From Helochares maculicollis (Eukaryota; Arthropoda; Insecta; Coleoptera; Hydrophilidae), in the NCBI GenBank assembly GCA_033557835.1, contig JAWQRO010000010.1:28958-92957 (forward strand): a stretch of 64,000 nucleotides of DNA, given 5' to 3'. Shown piece after piece: positions 38,479 to 50,400 of this stretch (position 1 is its first letter; every line of letters starts with the position of its first letter). The notes beneath the pieces were generated by a model. That model saw only the letters and a program-made list of their open reading frames with translations. It had not been told where the DNA came from and searched no databases. The position numbers were made by a program, and so were the translations under genes.

Positions 38479-40200
38479 AAAAAAAACAAGGAAAGCCATT
38501 TAGAATCTCTCCTTCGTTCTAGACTTTAAGGCCTTGTAAATGTGAATCTTTTAAACTGTAATTATAACTAAATACGGCAAATAGAATTCCATTTTGAATA
38601 AACGCCAAAATTCGAACTCACAGCTTTTAAATGAACAATAAATTTAGCGTTTTCTATTAGATGAAAAATACATAGATGTATGTATTTTGTGTTAGTGATA
38701 AAATAATACTTTTGGATTGGGAATGACTGTGAAGTTTTAAACTTCTGGTTTACAGTTAAATGAGAAAATCAAATATTTTGCTATTGAAAAATTTCTAAGG
38801 AAATGCATAAGCTTGTAAAATATATAAATAGAATTTAATGTGCAACGCGGTTATTCTTCTAAACTGTTGTCTGAGTTTCAGCTAATCAAATTATTCATAA
38901 ACATGTTTTACAAATTATGAGCATATCTTAAAAGTTTATAAGTGAAATTTACACAGAAAAAATATGATTTACATAGGCGTATCTATATTTGTCTCTACCA
39001 GTATCTCCTCTTTGATTACTTTTGCTATTGTAACTACAGACATAGAAATTTAAACATGAATAATATATCTTACAAAATACCTTTGAATTAATACAATCTA
39101 GTTGATGTTGCATGGCATTATTTTTTTTAATGCTGTCACTCCTCAACATTCTTTTGTGGTTAACTGTTAGACATCTTCTATTAAAACACAGCTTTGCAAT
39201 GATGGATTATGACATACATATTATTGTAAAAGAAGGAATGTATTTGGCTAGTAACTCTAGAATATCTTTATTAACAACCGTTTTATACACAATATTACAG
39301 TTAAAATAAGAACTTTAGTACTGTAAGTCCTCAAGTAAGCTCGTGACTATACAAGCCACTTAAACTTTTAGTCTGTCTTTGCTATCAGTTTCACCACCTA
39401 CCAGTTTAATGGCATAATACACAAGCTACTACTTGGCTCTAATCATGTATAGGTATGTAAACTATTTGCTATAATCCATCAAACGTAATAGGAACAAACT
39501 TGAAGCTCGATTAGAAAATTCCCTTTGCAATTGTGCCTTCGCAGAAAACCCATTGAAAAATTATTGACGCAACTTTTACGCATTTTTTAAGTTGATTTTA
39601 TTTTTCAATGGCTGTTCAGTAATTTTGATTTTACTTTATTTACATGGCATTTAGCGTAAATGAGTTGTAAGTAATATTTACTTAAGAAGTTTTGCGACTT
39701 AAGCACTTTTTTGGTGACTGCCGTATTAATCCTTTTGATTTTTCTTGTAATCATTGAACACGTACTCAGACTGATATTTTGTAAAATGTTTTTGTAGATA
39801 CCTGTACTTTAAGTTAATTGTAATCTTATCCTATGTTATTAATGTACGATGTTAACGCTTTGGAACCTTTACACAATGCTGCTTGTAGTGCATTAAATGG
39901 AAGTGAAATGAATTGTGTACAAATGTCGCAAATGCAAATATACCATTTCTGATAATATTTATGTTATAATTATGTACTTAACACAGTATTTTGTTAGTTT
40001 TTAATGAAAAGCTAGTAAATATGTACATCATCTTAGCTACTAAGGATATATTTATGTTATTTTTAATTATTTTTTCAAAGTGTTATCGCTTAATTCTGTT
40101 TTCTAGTCATTAGAATGTATTTTTTATACATGTACTATGTTTTGTTGTAAAGAAAGTATATATTAAAATTATATACATGTATCTTGGCGTTTTATTTCTA
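38479..40200 (+). other. 3' UTR of the TRIM-NHL gene and following sequence
   Basis: AATAAA occurs at 38597-38602 and 38637-38642, close behind the stop, as likely poly(A) signals. T-rich sequence up to about 40190 could be a longer 3' UTR isoform. I see no coding potential. Confidence 0.45.
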
Positions 40201-41740
40201 TTTTCTTAATATAATTCTTTAGACGTTCATTGTAGAAAAGGTTTCACCCTTCTTTGTACTTGAACTATTTTAATCAACATGGTTTTCCCATATGCTCTTC
40301 TGGAAAAATAAAAAAAAATGTTAAATTTAAGTAATTAAAATATGGAGCAATTCCACTGAAGAAAGTGTTGATTAAATTTATGTTAAAAGTGAGTGAGTAA
40401 AAATTCATCTTTGAGATTTAGATGAATTTATTAATAAATAGTATTCTTAACTGAAAGAAATATTTTTGAAATAATATCGGATCTAGGGTTATGAATTTCA
40501 AAATTTTAGGACATTTACTGTGATTTATTTTAATTGATATATAATCATTACATCATTTGTAAATTTTTGAAAAGTGATATTATTTTCCATAGTGCCGAAA
40601 CTCTCCATTAAATTGTTGATATATGATCGTAGCTTAGGATATAAAAATATTCAACATAAAACATAATAATTGGACAAGATTCTATTCCTGATTTTCAATC
40701 GATTTAAATTTTATTCCAATACTTTTAATTCTGTCTTATTACAATTATGGGATTGTTTCGATAAAGTGAAATGACAATATAACATTTTATTTTGTTTGTG
40801 CAATTTTGGCTTACAAATTATCCTATGAAGTACAGTGAATTTAAGGCAGAGTTGATTTTCTTATTTATAATCTTGGAAACTATGTGAAATAAGCCTTTGG
40901 TAGCTTAAATTTGCCAATGGGGCATAGAATGAATTGAAATAATCGATATTTTAAATATATATTTGGTATAGAGTAAATTCGTGTTGTTTTTTGGAATCTT
41001 TACATTTATGCAAGTTGTATCATTTTTATGAAAGTGCTATTTGTTGTACGAGCCTATTAATTTTTATGTTTTTGTGACACTTGATCAATTATTATTTAAC
41101 AGATATGTAAATTGTAGGCCTACTTTTAAACGGTATACCATATTTTAATAAACTATTTGTAATTGCAAAATTAGCTACCCTATTTTAGTTATGCATTATA
41201 CTTAAGATGTTTAAATATTTTGCAATGTTACTTCTGTCCCTCAATGATAGTTCCTCTTTTAGTAAATATTGTTGGATTAAAATTTGCACATCATGCTCAA
41301 ATCGGATGATAGCATGCTTTTCGTTAAATTTTGGAAAAATATATTGCTTTTTAATCGGCGATATTTGCTAACTTCTGAATATTTCCTTTTACATGACAAC
41401 ACAATTTCTTATCGAAGTTGTTGCATTGGTTTATTAAGCTTATTGTTTATTGTCTTCAATTTGCCCTCAAATACTTATATCGTTCTATTCTACCATTATC
41501 TACATGTTGAATTAATTTTTGTACTTGTCTGTGTGGAAAACATTTTTCCTATTAGATTAAGCATTAATACTCAAATGAATATAATATAGGTGCTAAGTAT
41601 ACGTGTTAATAATTTAAATGAAGTACCGAGAATGTGCAAGCAAACTATTTAAAGATATTGTACAAATTGTGTGCTTTGAAATGTAAGCAGTTATTAATAT
41701 TCTGTCTATTTCCTTCATTTAAAATCGCATTTTTAAAATG
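40201..41740. other. AT-rich intergenic sequence
   Basis: No gene, RNA or repeat is supported; a 101-codon frame at 41284-41589 is compositional. Confidence 0.5.
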
Positions 41741-41749
41741 TAAGCTATT

Positions 41750-42202
41750 TAAATTTTTGCGGAGTGTACTCGCGTGCACTTGATGTATTCAGAAAATTTG
41801 CTGTCCAATCAGCGCGTTGCGTTGTACACAGAGTATACTTGATAGTGAAGTGAGTATTCCCAAATTGTAGTAAAAAGTAGTACCGCGCGGGTCTTAGTTC
41901 CACGTTGATTGACGTTTTAAATGCGCGAGATAGAGACAGAGAGAGCGCGCATGGCTTGTAAACATATGAATGGCGAATCGGCGAGTTGCGCAAAGCCGTT
42001 GAACAAAACAAAAAGAAGTCCTGACAGTGAGAAGTGGTCTCAACAATGACTGGTTTCAAAAAAACCTAAAATACTTGAATGGTATTGAATAATTTGGTGG
42101 AAAAAGCAAATTGAGATTCTGGTGTGCCTATTGTAATGTATAGCTATAAAAATCCTGACGGGGGGTTGAGGAAAACGGAGTTTGAATCGACAATTCGTCA
42201 AG
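41750..42202 (+). promoter_or_regulatory. Probable promoter and 5' UTR of the FAM117/GLCCI1 gene
   Basis: A GC-richer block with CpG-bearing words (CTCGCGTGCAC, GCGCGTTGCG, ACCGCGCGGG) and a GA-rich run ending in GAGAGAGCGCGC near 41935-41950 lies directly upstream of the start codon at 42203. No TATA box is evident, so a broad TATA-less promoter is the simplest reading. Confidence 0.45.
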
Positions 42203-45200
42203 ATGTCGGGACAACACGGACAAAGTGGCCCGGCTCGAGTTCTAAAATCATCACCTAGTTCGATGAAACCGGGCCCTATGAAAGCTACAATTCCAATGAC
42301 TTCAGTTTTGAAGCAAAATAATAATTTCAAAAATGCTAACAGTCCCATTTTGTCACCGACGTCTTGTTGTAAGAGTAGGGTATCACCTGATCATTGTTCT
42401 GGACAACGGAGCCCTGGGTCTGCTTTTTACAAAGGTAAATAAATAGAATCAATTGTTGCACTTACAGTGTCTTATAAGTGTTTGGGGAAAATGTTTCGTA
42501 GGAGGTCTCATGACTATGATAATTTTTTTGCCAATTTCTGAATACCACAATTCATATTCTTAAAACGTACTAAGTATTTTATATCCGAAATAATTAAAAA
42601 CAATTATTCCTAGGTTCTTATTTTCTTAGATTAACACAGGTGCTTGGTTATTTTTGTTGCTATGTATTAATACGTTCCAAAAAGTGATGGGTATCAGTGA
42701 AAATAATTAAATTATATGTTGATATTTCTAAAATCACCGATTAATGAAAATTTAGAAATGTCTTTAATACTGTGGAATGATTAGCTCATGTTTGGCTCTT
42801 ATGAAACAGAACTGGATTTGGTATTTGGACTTGGTTTCTCAAAGATTCGAATCTCTCCATTTAAAATCATATTTTGAAGAATTTTATTTATTTAATAATC
42901 ATGTAGAAAATTACCTTCTGGCGCAATTTCAAATATTAATATAGGTAACGTCCATTGTTTTGAATTTAAATCAAAAATATAAGACTCACTAATGAGTAGC
43001 CTCTACTCTTGCACAAAGTTTTGAATAAGTAAACCAATTAAAAGTTTTAATTAATTGTATAAATCAAAGATATGGCAGTAAAGATCACTCTTTGGTTAAA
43101 TTAAGCACTGTTGAACTTAAAAGTACGTTTAAATAGGCCTTTTTAAGAATTTATTTTTCTGTTTGATCCTCAGAGTTTGTTTAAAATATGCCTACAAATT
43201 ATTTTCATAGATTGTAATCGAGATATCTTTCATGTTAATTTTATTGTATTGTTTTGGGACATATAAAATTGTTTTATATAGAAAGTAGGATAAAAATACA
43301 GATTTTAGAGATTATTAGACATCGTAATGGTATTAAAAGTAAACTTGCAAAATCAATATGAATGCACAGTAAAACTGAAAAATTTTACGACATTTTGTAT
43401 AATTTCAGCTATAAACTCTTTTTAGAGTTCTGTTTCCAGATGGGATACTATTTTATAAATATTGCATAATTTATAATAAAAGATTGGTTTTTGTTAAAGT
43501 AATTTAAAGTACTCTTTGAATAATAGTAATTATTGCAAAACTAGTGATTCATCCAGATTTCATTTTTACATTCCCGTATACTATACAAAGTATAGTAAAG
43601 GGAAGGTATTGTGATCATGAAATAATTCGACCTCGAGACTTTGACGGATCTCCACGTTTTGAGTGCCCCTGAATCCATTTTGACCATTTTCGGTATGATG
43701 TTTGTGTGTGTGTATGTAAACACGATAGCGGTCAGACCGTTTGAGCTGGAGTGATGAAATTTGGTATACGGCCATTATCGCAAAAACTTAGATCCGTATC
43801 AACTTTTAAGACATGTAGGGCCACCGGAAGTACCAGTTTACCTACACAGTTTGGAAATTTTTCAAGTAAAGTGGTCTTTAAAATTAAGCTACCGGATTAA
43901 AATTTCGTGCACACTTTACATATCACAAAAAACTCACAGATACAAAGTTTCAACTTGATCGGAGCACCAGAGGTGCTATTTTTATAATTTTAAAAATGCC
44001 AAATTTAGTAGGCTTTGGAATAAAACATTTTACAAAAAGGCTAAACAAGGAGAATTTGGCAATAACAAATAGTTCCATGTAAATTTGAAAACTGGAGTGG
44101 GACTTTACCGTCAGAAATTTCATTTTTTAGTTATGAATTTATATTCTAAAATTGGACCCTTCCTTTAGTTATGAATTTACATTTTAAAATTCAGCCAAGG
44201 GTTCCATATTGCAGATTAGTTAAGTGTATATATATTTTTAAACACAAAGTATTGTACATTACATAAAGAAATATTAAAAATATTCCGAAGATAAATATGT
44301 AGTGAACATAATTGAATATTCTTTATTAATTTATTAATGTGTTGAATATAGACATTGACGTTAGTGCTGATTATGGATTATAAAACTTTTGCTTTTAGTT
44401 TTAAAGCGTATATAAGTGTTTGTAGTTTTATTATTATTAATCACAGGTATTTTTATGCCGTACATATATTTACACGGGAATGTTGAGTGGAGATTTTTCT
44501 ATTGATGTTCATATGCTAGCTGGAGATGATATTGATTATTATCAATATCATCTCAACATTATTATGTTTAAATATCTAATGTAAAACATTTAAATATTTA
44601 TTGCAATGCTGCCATTCTTCAGTTCTGACACTTATTTTTTTTTAAATAAAATAAAAAATTCTCAAGTTAAAGGGTTGCCAGCTAAGTTTGGAATGTTAAT
44701 AACAAAGAAAGTTAGCACATTGTAAAGTAATTTTTACTTTTTCATCAAAAAACCATTTCTACATGCTACATTTTTTTTCAAGCTATTATTTTATGTGGAG
44801 TTGAAATTTTTCTCTTATGAGTATCCACACTTCAAAAGCTAAGGATTAAAAACATAACACTTCACTTCTACGATCAAGTCAAAATGTTATCTAATTATCT
44901 GCTAATTTTTAATGGTTTTTAAGAATGATATAAACTCACAATTCAAGAGCTCCATCTCATCGAGTAGTTTTGCTAATTTTGAGTGGTTTTTAAGAATTGA
45001 ATAAACTCACAAGTCAAGAGCTCCATCTCATTGAGTAGTTTTCTGAAGAAATTTGAAAATTGCTTAGGTTAGCAGATACTTCCAGTAGTTTTAAAAGTTG
45101 ATACAAATTTCAAATTTTTCTGTAATAGAAGTATGCCAGCACTCCAGCTTAAACGGACTGACCACAATTGTGTTTACATACATGTATAGATGGTGTGCCA

Positions 45201-48200
45201 AAATGGACTTAGGGGTTTTCAAACATGCAAATCTGTTAAAACCTCAAGGTCAATTTTTTCATGACAAAATGAAAAGTGTAAAGTAGCAAAATAATATTCA
45301 TCTGATCATAAAAGACAAACCAAGATTTTGTAAAAATTACATGCATTTGCATAATTCAACACCATTGTGTTGCTATTGTTAGCTATAGGTTATCAAAATT
45401 AATTAAATGTGATAATCCTCTATAATTACTTACAACAAAACTCAATCGATTGTAAAATCTTTTTACCAGTTTAATCTCGAAGCCGACACTAACATAATAA
45501 TACGTAATTACCCATCTAGAACTAATTCCAGAGTTTGTAAAATTACTTTTTGTTTTCAATTCAGGTTGGTAAAAGTTTTCTTTATTTATAATTTAAGTCT
45601 GGCTATTTTTTAGCAACGCCCAAGAAAACATATTAAAACAGTCGTTTAATAAAAATGGTGAACATAGTTTTGTACTACATTTGTTTTTCCTGTAAATTAT
45701 AGGTCATTAGTTTAAATGGAATAGATTATACTTTCTCAATTTATATCTACATGAAAAAGTAAATCAACTGTAAAAGTAGTAATCAATACTTACATTACAC
45801 AAATTAACCCAAATTTTTATAGGCAACCTATGCTGAGATTTATTCTGTCTTAATGTTGCAGTAAAATCAAAAAATTTAAACAGTGGTAATAATGGGTCAG
45901 GAGTTATGAGAAGAACTGCTTCACTAGACACAATATATTTGAAAGGGCAATGGCCAAGGGAAACGTATTGGCAGAGCACGAATTTACAAATTGATAAAGC
46001 TACGCAAACTGAGGAATCAGATTGGTCAGATCGCAAAATTCATCGTATAATTGAAATTGACGATAATTTTGATAAAATGACCATGAGGCAGAAGTTGCAA
46101 AGAAGCAATAATCAACAGCAATCAGGAAGGAGGGTCATTTCACCTGGTAGCATCGCCATTGCTTGTGATCATACACTGTCAGCTAGTTCACAAACAACCA
46201 CTTGTGAGTATACAGTTTCAACAAAACTTAGATAGTTAAACGAAGCAAAGTTAATGTATAGTTTACTCCCTAATTTTAACGATAGACCTTACATGATCAT
46301 CTGTTGTAGCTTATTTAATCTCACCTTTACCAAGAGCAAACCCAGTTAATATACCAATAAAACCGCTGCCAAGACCTACCATGAGGAGTTCTGTTGAGGG
46401 TTTGAATCAGGAGATTGAACGATTGGTGCTTAGAGATTCAGAGTCAGGATCGCATACTTTAGAAAAAGGAGACTTTGACAAGGTACGTTTTAACCTGCTA
46501 TTTTTTGCATTATATTTATTCTCTGTTTTGAGCAGTTTAGACTTGTAACTCCAGAAGGCCACCGAGCTCCACCACCTGATTTGTTTAGGACAACTAGATC
46601 TGTAAATACACAAACGCCCTCGTCGAATGATATATTGGGAAGCTGCATGTCGTCAGGTTAGTTTTTAGTATAATTTTTTTGAATGCTAAAATGAGTATAG
46701 ATGAAATATAGAAAATGTGACTATAGAAATCCTTTGAAACATTTTTACACTATATACAGAATGTAAAAGGTATTATAAATGAGAGTATTATCAGTTGCTT
46801 GTTGCACTTGATATATTAATAAAGCATATAAACAAGAATATTCAAAATTAATTAAATGATTAATCGAACTTTAATATAAAACAAGTTGGTCTTAAATTAT
46901 TGCCTCACAAAATATATAATTCTACTTTTACTATTATTATACTGAGAATTTGATTGTATATTAGTATGAACCACTAGCATTAGATATTTAACTAAAAGAC
47001 CTTACAAGGCAATATGAAAACGTTGTAAACTAAGTCTATATGCTATAGGTCCTCCTTCGAGGGATTCACTGTCGCCCCTAATACCGGGTAACATGGAATC
47101 ATCTCCAAGTGACACAGGTTGATATTGAATTTTATCAATTTTGAATCAGTTGCACCATTAATTTTATGTTAGCACTTAACGGTAGCGTTCAATGAGAGCA
47201 GAACAAGAAAATTCATTAATTGGAATATTTTCAGCTCAAAAAAATTCCAGCTTTACAAATGATATTCTCTTTACTGACATCTAAAACACATTTTAAACAG
47301 TATTTCTCTAGATTTCTTTTCAGGTAAATTCATGCACTTACAAAACTTGTACTCACGAATCTATTCCTTTACAAAAGAAATTCTGTTGAAATATCCACTA
47401 CTAATTAACAGGCGAATGCGAATTCAAAACTTTATTCTTTTTTTATATCCCCCGTTTGGTTTATAAAATTTACAAGACTTCGCATATTACTAATGGCGAA
47501 CATCGAATTACATTGGCCATTATTAATGATGCTGCCATTCATTATGAAACTAACTAAAATATTAATTATTTGTATTTTAATCTTAATCTACATTTCTGAA
47601 TATTTTTTGCCTTCAAATAATAACTTTTTTGGGTTGTTCTAAATTATTGAAAAATTGTCTTCATTTGCAAGTCTATTTATTCCACCAATTAATCAAATAG
47701 GTGCCTGAACTCTAGGCATTTTCTACTGCCTTGTTGTTGATTGGTAGACCTGAAGGACATATTTGTTTGATTTTAATCAAGAATAAAGTTAGTTAAAGTA
47801 TTCTAAATATTAGGATAATTATATGGAGAGCCGTGACTTCCACCAAAAAAATTGTGATCATTTTGTTGCTTTGGCCACTAGAATTTGTAGTGCCTCGGTT
47901 TGAAATTGGGATATCATAGGTTCTTATCTCTTTATCTAGTCAAATTTTTTTCCATTTAATACTTTCGTGGAAGTTACTACGAATATTTGGTGTATTAAAA
48001 ACAATACTTTTACTGGCAGGGTTTTGGAAACTGTTTTACAGAACTACGGTACTACAAAAATGTCCACTTGTATATGTAGTAAACTGCTGAAATTTGAAAA
48101 AACAAAATTATGTTCTTTTTGTTGTTGATGACTTTATTCTACCTGCCTGAAATTAGCTACAATTTTAAAATTTGGGGGATTAGTGTTATTTTTGTGGTGC

Positions 48201-49493
48201 ACTATTTAAAAAAATTGCCGGGATTTACACTGCTAAAATTGTTCTCAATTCTAAAGTCTGAAGGTTTGGCCCAAAGTTGACACTTTAATTGTGCCGTAAT
48301 ATATATTTAAAATTACAAAGCACTACAACACACAGTTGGCTAAGTAACTAGTTGATCACCATCTATGGGAAAAGGCATAAACTTTTCAATGCTTTGCTGG
48401 CAATATTAGATATTGATATTGAAAAGATTCGCCAAATAATTAAAAATCTTGCAGATATCCAAACAAAAAATATAGTTTAAATAACAAACTATTTCCAGAT
48501 AGTTTTGTTGCAGTAGCAATTATACAAATAGCTGTTTTGCATATCAGTAAAGTAGTATTCTGTAGAAGTTGATCGAAACAAAAAATCCTTGTAGTCAAGT
48601 CAGTAGAACATTTGTTTAAAGTATGGTATTTTCTACAGCCAGTTTCAAGGCACATATACAAAAATATGTAAAACCCATGAACGTCTTCGAACGCTACAGT
48701 TAAAAATGAATCCTCTCACAAGTATTATTTTGTTTTTCAAATTATTTCATAAGTTTTCATTTTGTCACTTTTTGCTTAGTTAATTATATTTTTTATTACA
48801 CTACATTTACATTGTTTTTTATTTGAACTTGAAAACTTAATCATCACTAATTTTTATTTCACTACCATTTTACCAAATAACCTTTTTTACAAAATACATT
48901 ATATATAGCAATGCACTGCCCTCATCTTATCATCTGCAATATTTGATTGCTACCATTAGTACACAAAATCTATTTTTAAAGCTCAGTTAAGTCAACATCA
49001 ATCAAAAGAATCCGCATGTCGTGTTAACTGCAAAAATGTTATAAATCCTGAACATACATCAAGACTTTCTCTACACATAAAAATTTTGTTTTGCCTTTTC
49101 CAAATACTTTTTGTAAATCCACAATTCACTAATCTGTCTCCTAATCTGAATATTTGTAACACTCATTCGTAGTGAAGATTCGAATTTAATATAAATCACA
49201 ATGTAAATTGCACAGGTGGAAGCCAGGGATCCAGCCCAGATCATGAAGGTAACAAATTAGGAAGTTCTCCGCAACTATTTTTGTCCAGGGGTCCTCCAGA
49301 TGGCTGCGAGAAAGTTTTATTGAAGTCCATGGAAGACGGAAGGCGAAGTTTGACCCTAGATCACGCTCCACAACCGTGCACTTTTCAGCTCAAACCTAGT
49401 TTAGGATCTGCTTTTCAAATTTTACAACCGAATTTGCATTCATCTACTAATACAGACTTACCATTAGTGCCCTCCGAACAGGACCTGATGTAA
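42203..49493 (+). CDS. FAM117/GLCCI1 family protein
   Basis: Coding exons 42203-42434, 45862-46203, 46310-46482, 46536-46656, 47049-47117 and 49216-49493 join in frame to 404 residues. The start is the ATG at 42203 (MSGQHGQSG). Conserved family blocks appear in order: RRTASLDTIYLKGQWPRE (about 94-111), DKATQTEESDW, RQKLQRSNNQQQS, the Pro-rich ISPLPRANPVN to KPLPRPTMRSSVEGLNQEIER, EGHRAPPPDLFRTTRSVNTQT, then GPPDGCEKV and SLGSAFQILQPN, ending SEQDLM. Vertebrate GLCCI1 (glucocorticoid-induced transcript 1) and FAM117A/B share these blocks. The protein is Ser/Pro-rich and mostly disordered, with no enzyme domain. KATQT and NTQT fit the dynein light chain LC8 binding motif, and RRTAS is a basophilic kinase-type site. 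The function in insects is unknown to me. The fifth exon ends with the weaker donor GTTGAT. Confidence 0.9.
42435..43563 (+). other. Left part of the first FAM117/GLCCI1 intron
   Basis: AT-rich intron sequence behind the donor GTAAAT. No exon or repeat recognised before the dispersed repeat begins. Confidence 0.6.
43564..44498 (-). repeat. Dispersed repeat family, copy B (longest copy)
   Basis: Reverse-oriented near-full copy lying in the first FAM117/GLCCI1 intron. On the + strand it begins at ACATTCCCGTATACTATAC with a perfect hairpin TACTATAC-AAA-GTATAGTA (43579-43597), includes a TGTG microsatellite near 43697-43714, GGTCAGACCG, CCGGAAGTACC, GGACCCTTCC, and ends TGTTGAGTGGAGATTT near 44498. 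All blocks match copy A in reverse. Overlapping frames are not genes. Confidence 0.85.
44523..44554. repeat. Perfect 14-bp inverted repeat
   Basis: GAGATGATATTGAT, a TATT loop, and ATCAATATCATCTC form an uninterrupted 14-bp stem. It lies 25 bp beyond the end of repeat copy B, inside the intron. Confidence 0.9.
44901..45042. repeat. Tandem duplication of a 71-bp unit
   Basis: Two head-to-tail copies, 44901-44971 and 44972-45042, share GCTAATTTT, GGTTTTTAAGAAT, ATAAACTCACAA and CAAGAGCTCCATCTCAT with only a handful of substitutions. It lies in the first FAM117/GLCCI1 intron. Confidence 0.9.
45065..45290 (+). repeat. Dispersed repeat family, fragment
   Basis: ACTTCCAGTAGTTTTAAAAG, TTGATACAAATTTCAAATTT, CACTCCAGCTTAAACGG, CTGACCACAATTGTGTTTAC and TCAATTTTTTCATGAC follow the order of copy B read in reverse. 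The overlapping 62-codon frame is a shadow of this repeat. Confidence 0.7.
47118..49215 (+). other. Last FAM117/GLCCI1 intron (2.1 kb)
   Basis: Intron between the exon ending SSPSDTG and the terminal exon; AT-rich, no nested feature recognised. Confidence 0.6.
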
Positions 49494-50400
49494 ATCTTTG
49501 AGATTATACATTTTAGTAGCTTTTTTTGTGTAATATACAAAGGAACTTGTAATTTTTACTGGTGATTTACAAATCAATAATAACAATGGTCGAATAACAT
49601 TGAATTAAATCCCAGGCTTCAAACAATTTTGGATTCTTGCATGTGCATAAATCTCCTCAGAACCTAATCTGCAAGTTCCTTTTTCATGTAATTGCTAATT
49701 AATAACAAACTCAATAGTTATGAATGTACTTTGTCTTTGTTTCAGTAATATTTTAATATCCAATACTGTAAAAGTTTTCATAATCACATAATACAAACAT
49801 TTTTATTTTGAAATAGATGAAACAACCATAACTGTTTATTGTAATTAACTGATTGTATTGTCTTAAAACACAGCAGGTCCTGTATGATGAATAGAAGTGA
49901 CATTCCACGTTCAAAAAAAATTTCGTATTTATGAAGTAAGTAGAGTCTATTTGTATGTAAAGGTGACTGCAAGAATGCTGTGATTTTTTATTGTAAACAC
50001 AGATGTGTATCATTATTTTAAAAATAATTAGAAGGAAAAAATTGTTTATTTGTATAACTTAAATTGTATTAATCGTATCCTTTATATTTTGTTATTGTCC
50101 GTATACGGCATATACCTGTAAATTCTTATTTTTGGATGTAGAAAAGCCTGAACTTTTGAGATATTTCAGATCCAAGTGATTGTGATATTGGAAGATCCAA
50201 AAAGGGGAATTTATTTTATATTTATATTGTATCCAATTGGAACATTTTTGTTTATAGCGTATATATATAATTTATTTATCGATTGTAATTGTTACCTTAA
50301 TGCCAAATTAAGGTTAATTATTTTTCAGTATGTACAAACATATCTAATAAAAGGACTGATAAATTTAGAATACTGTTTTTATTGATTAAGATTGATCGTT
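49494..50400 (+). other. Probable 3' UTR of the FAM117/GLCCI1 gene
   Basis: T-rich sequence after the stop at 49491-49493. An AATAAA at 50346-50351 is the best poly(A) signal I see. Confidence 0.4.

Noticed and set aside
41284..41589. 101-codon frame
   Set aside because: Hydrophobic residues follow from T-rich composition; no conserved motif.
42991..43012. TAGCCTCTACT resembling the start of miR-282
   Set aside because: Only 11 bases agree and no precursor hairpin is visible.
43541..43958. 60-65 codon frames on both strands
   Set aside because: They fall inside dispersed repeat copy B.
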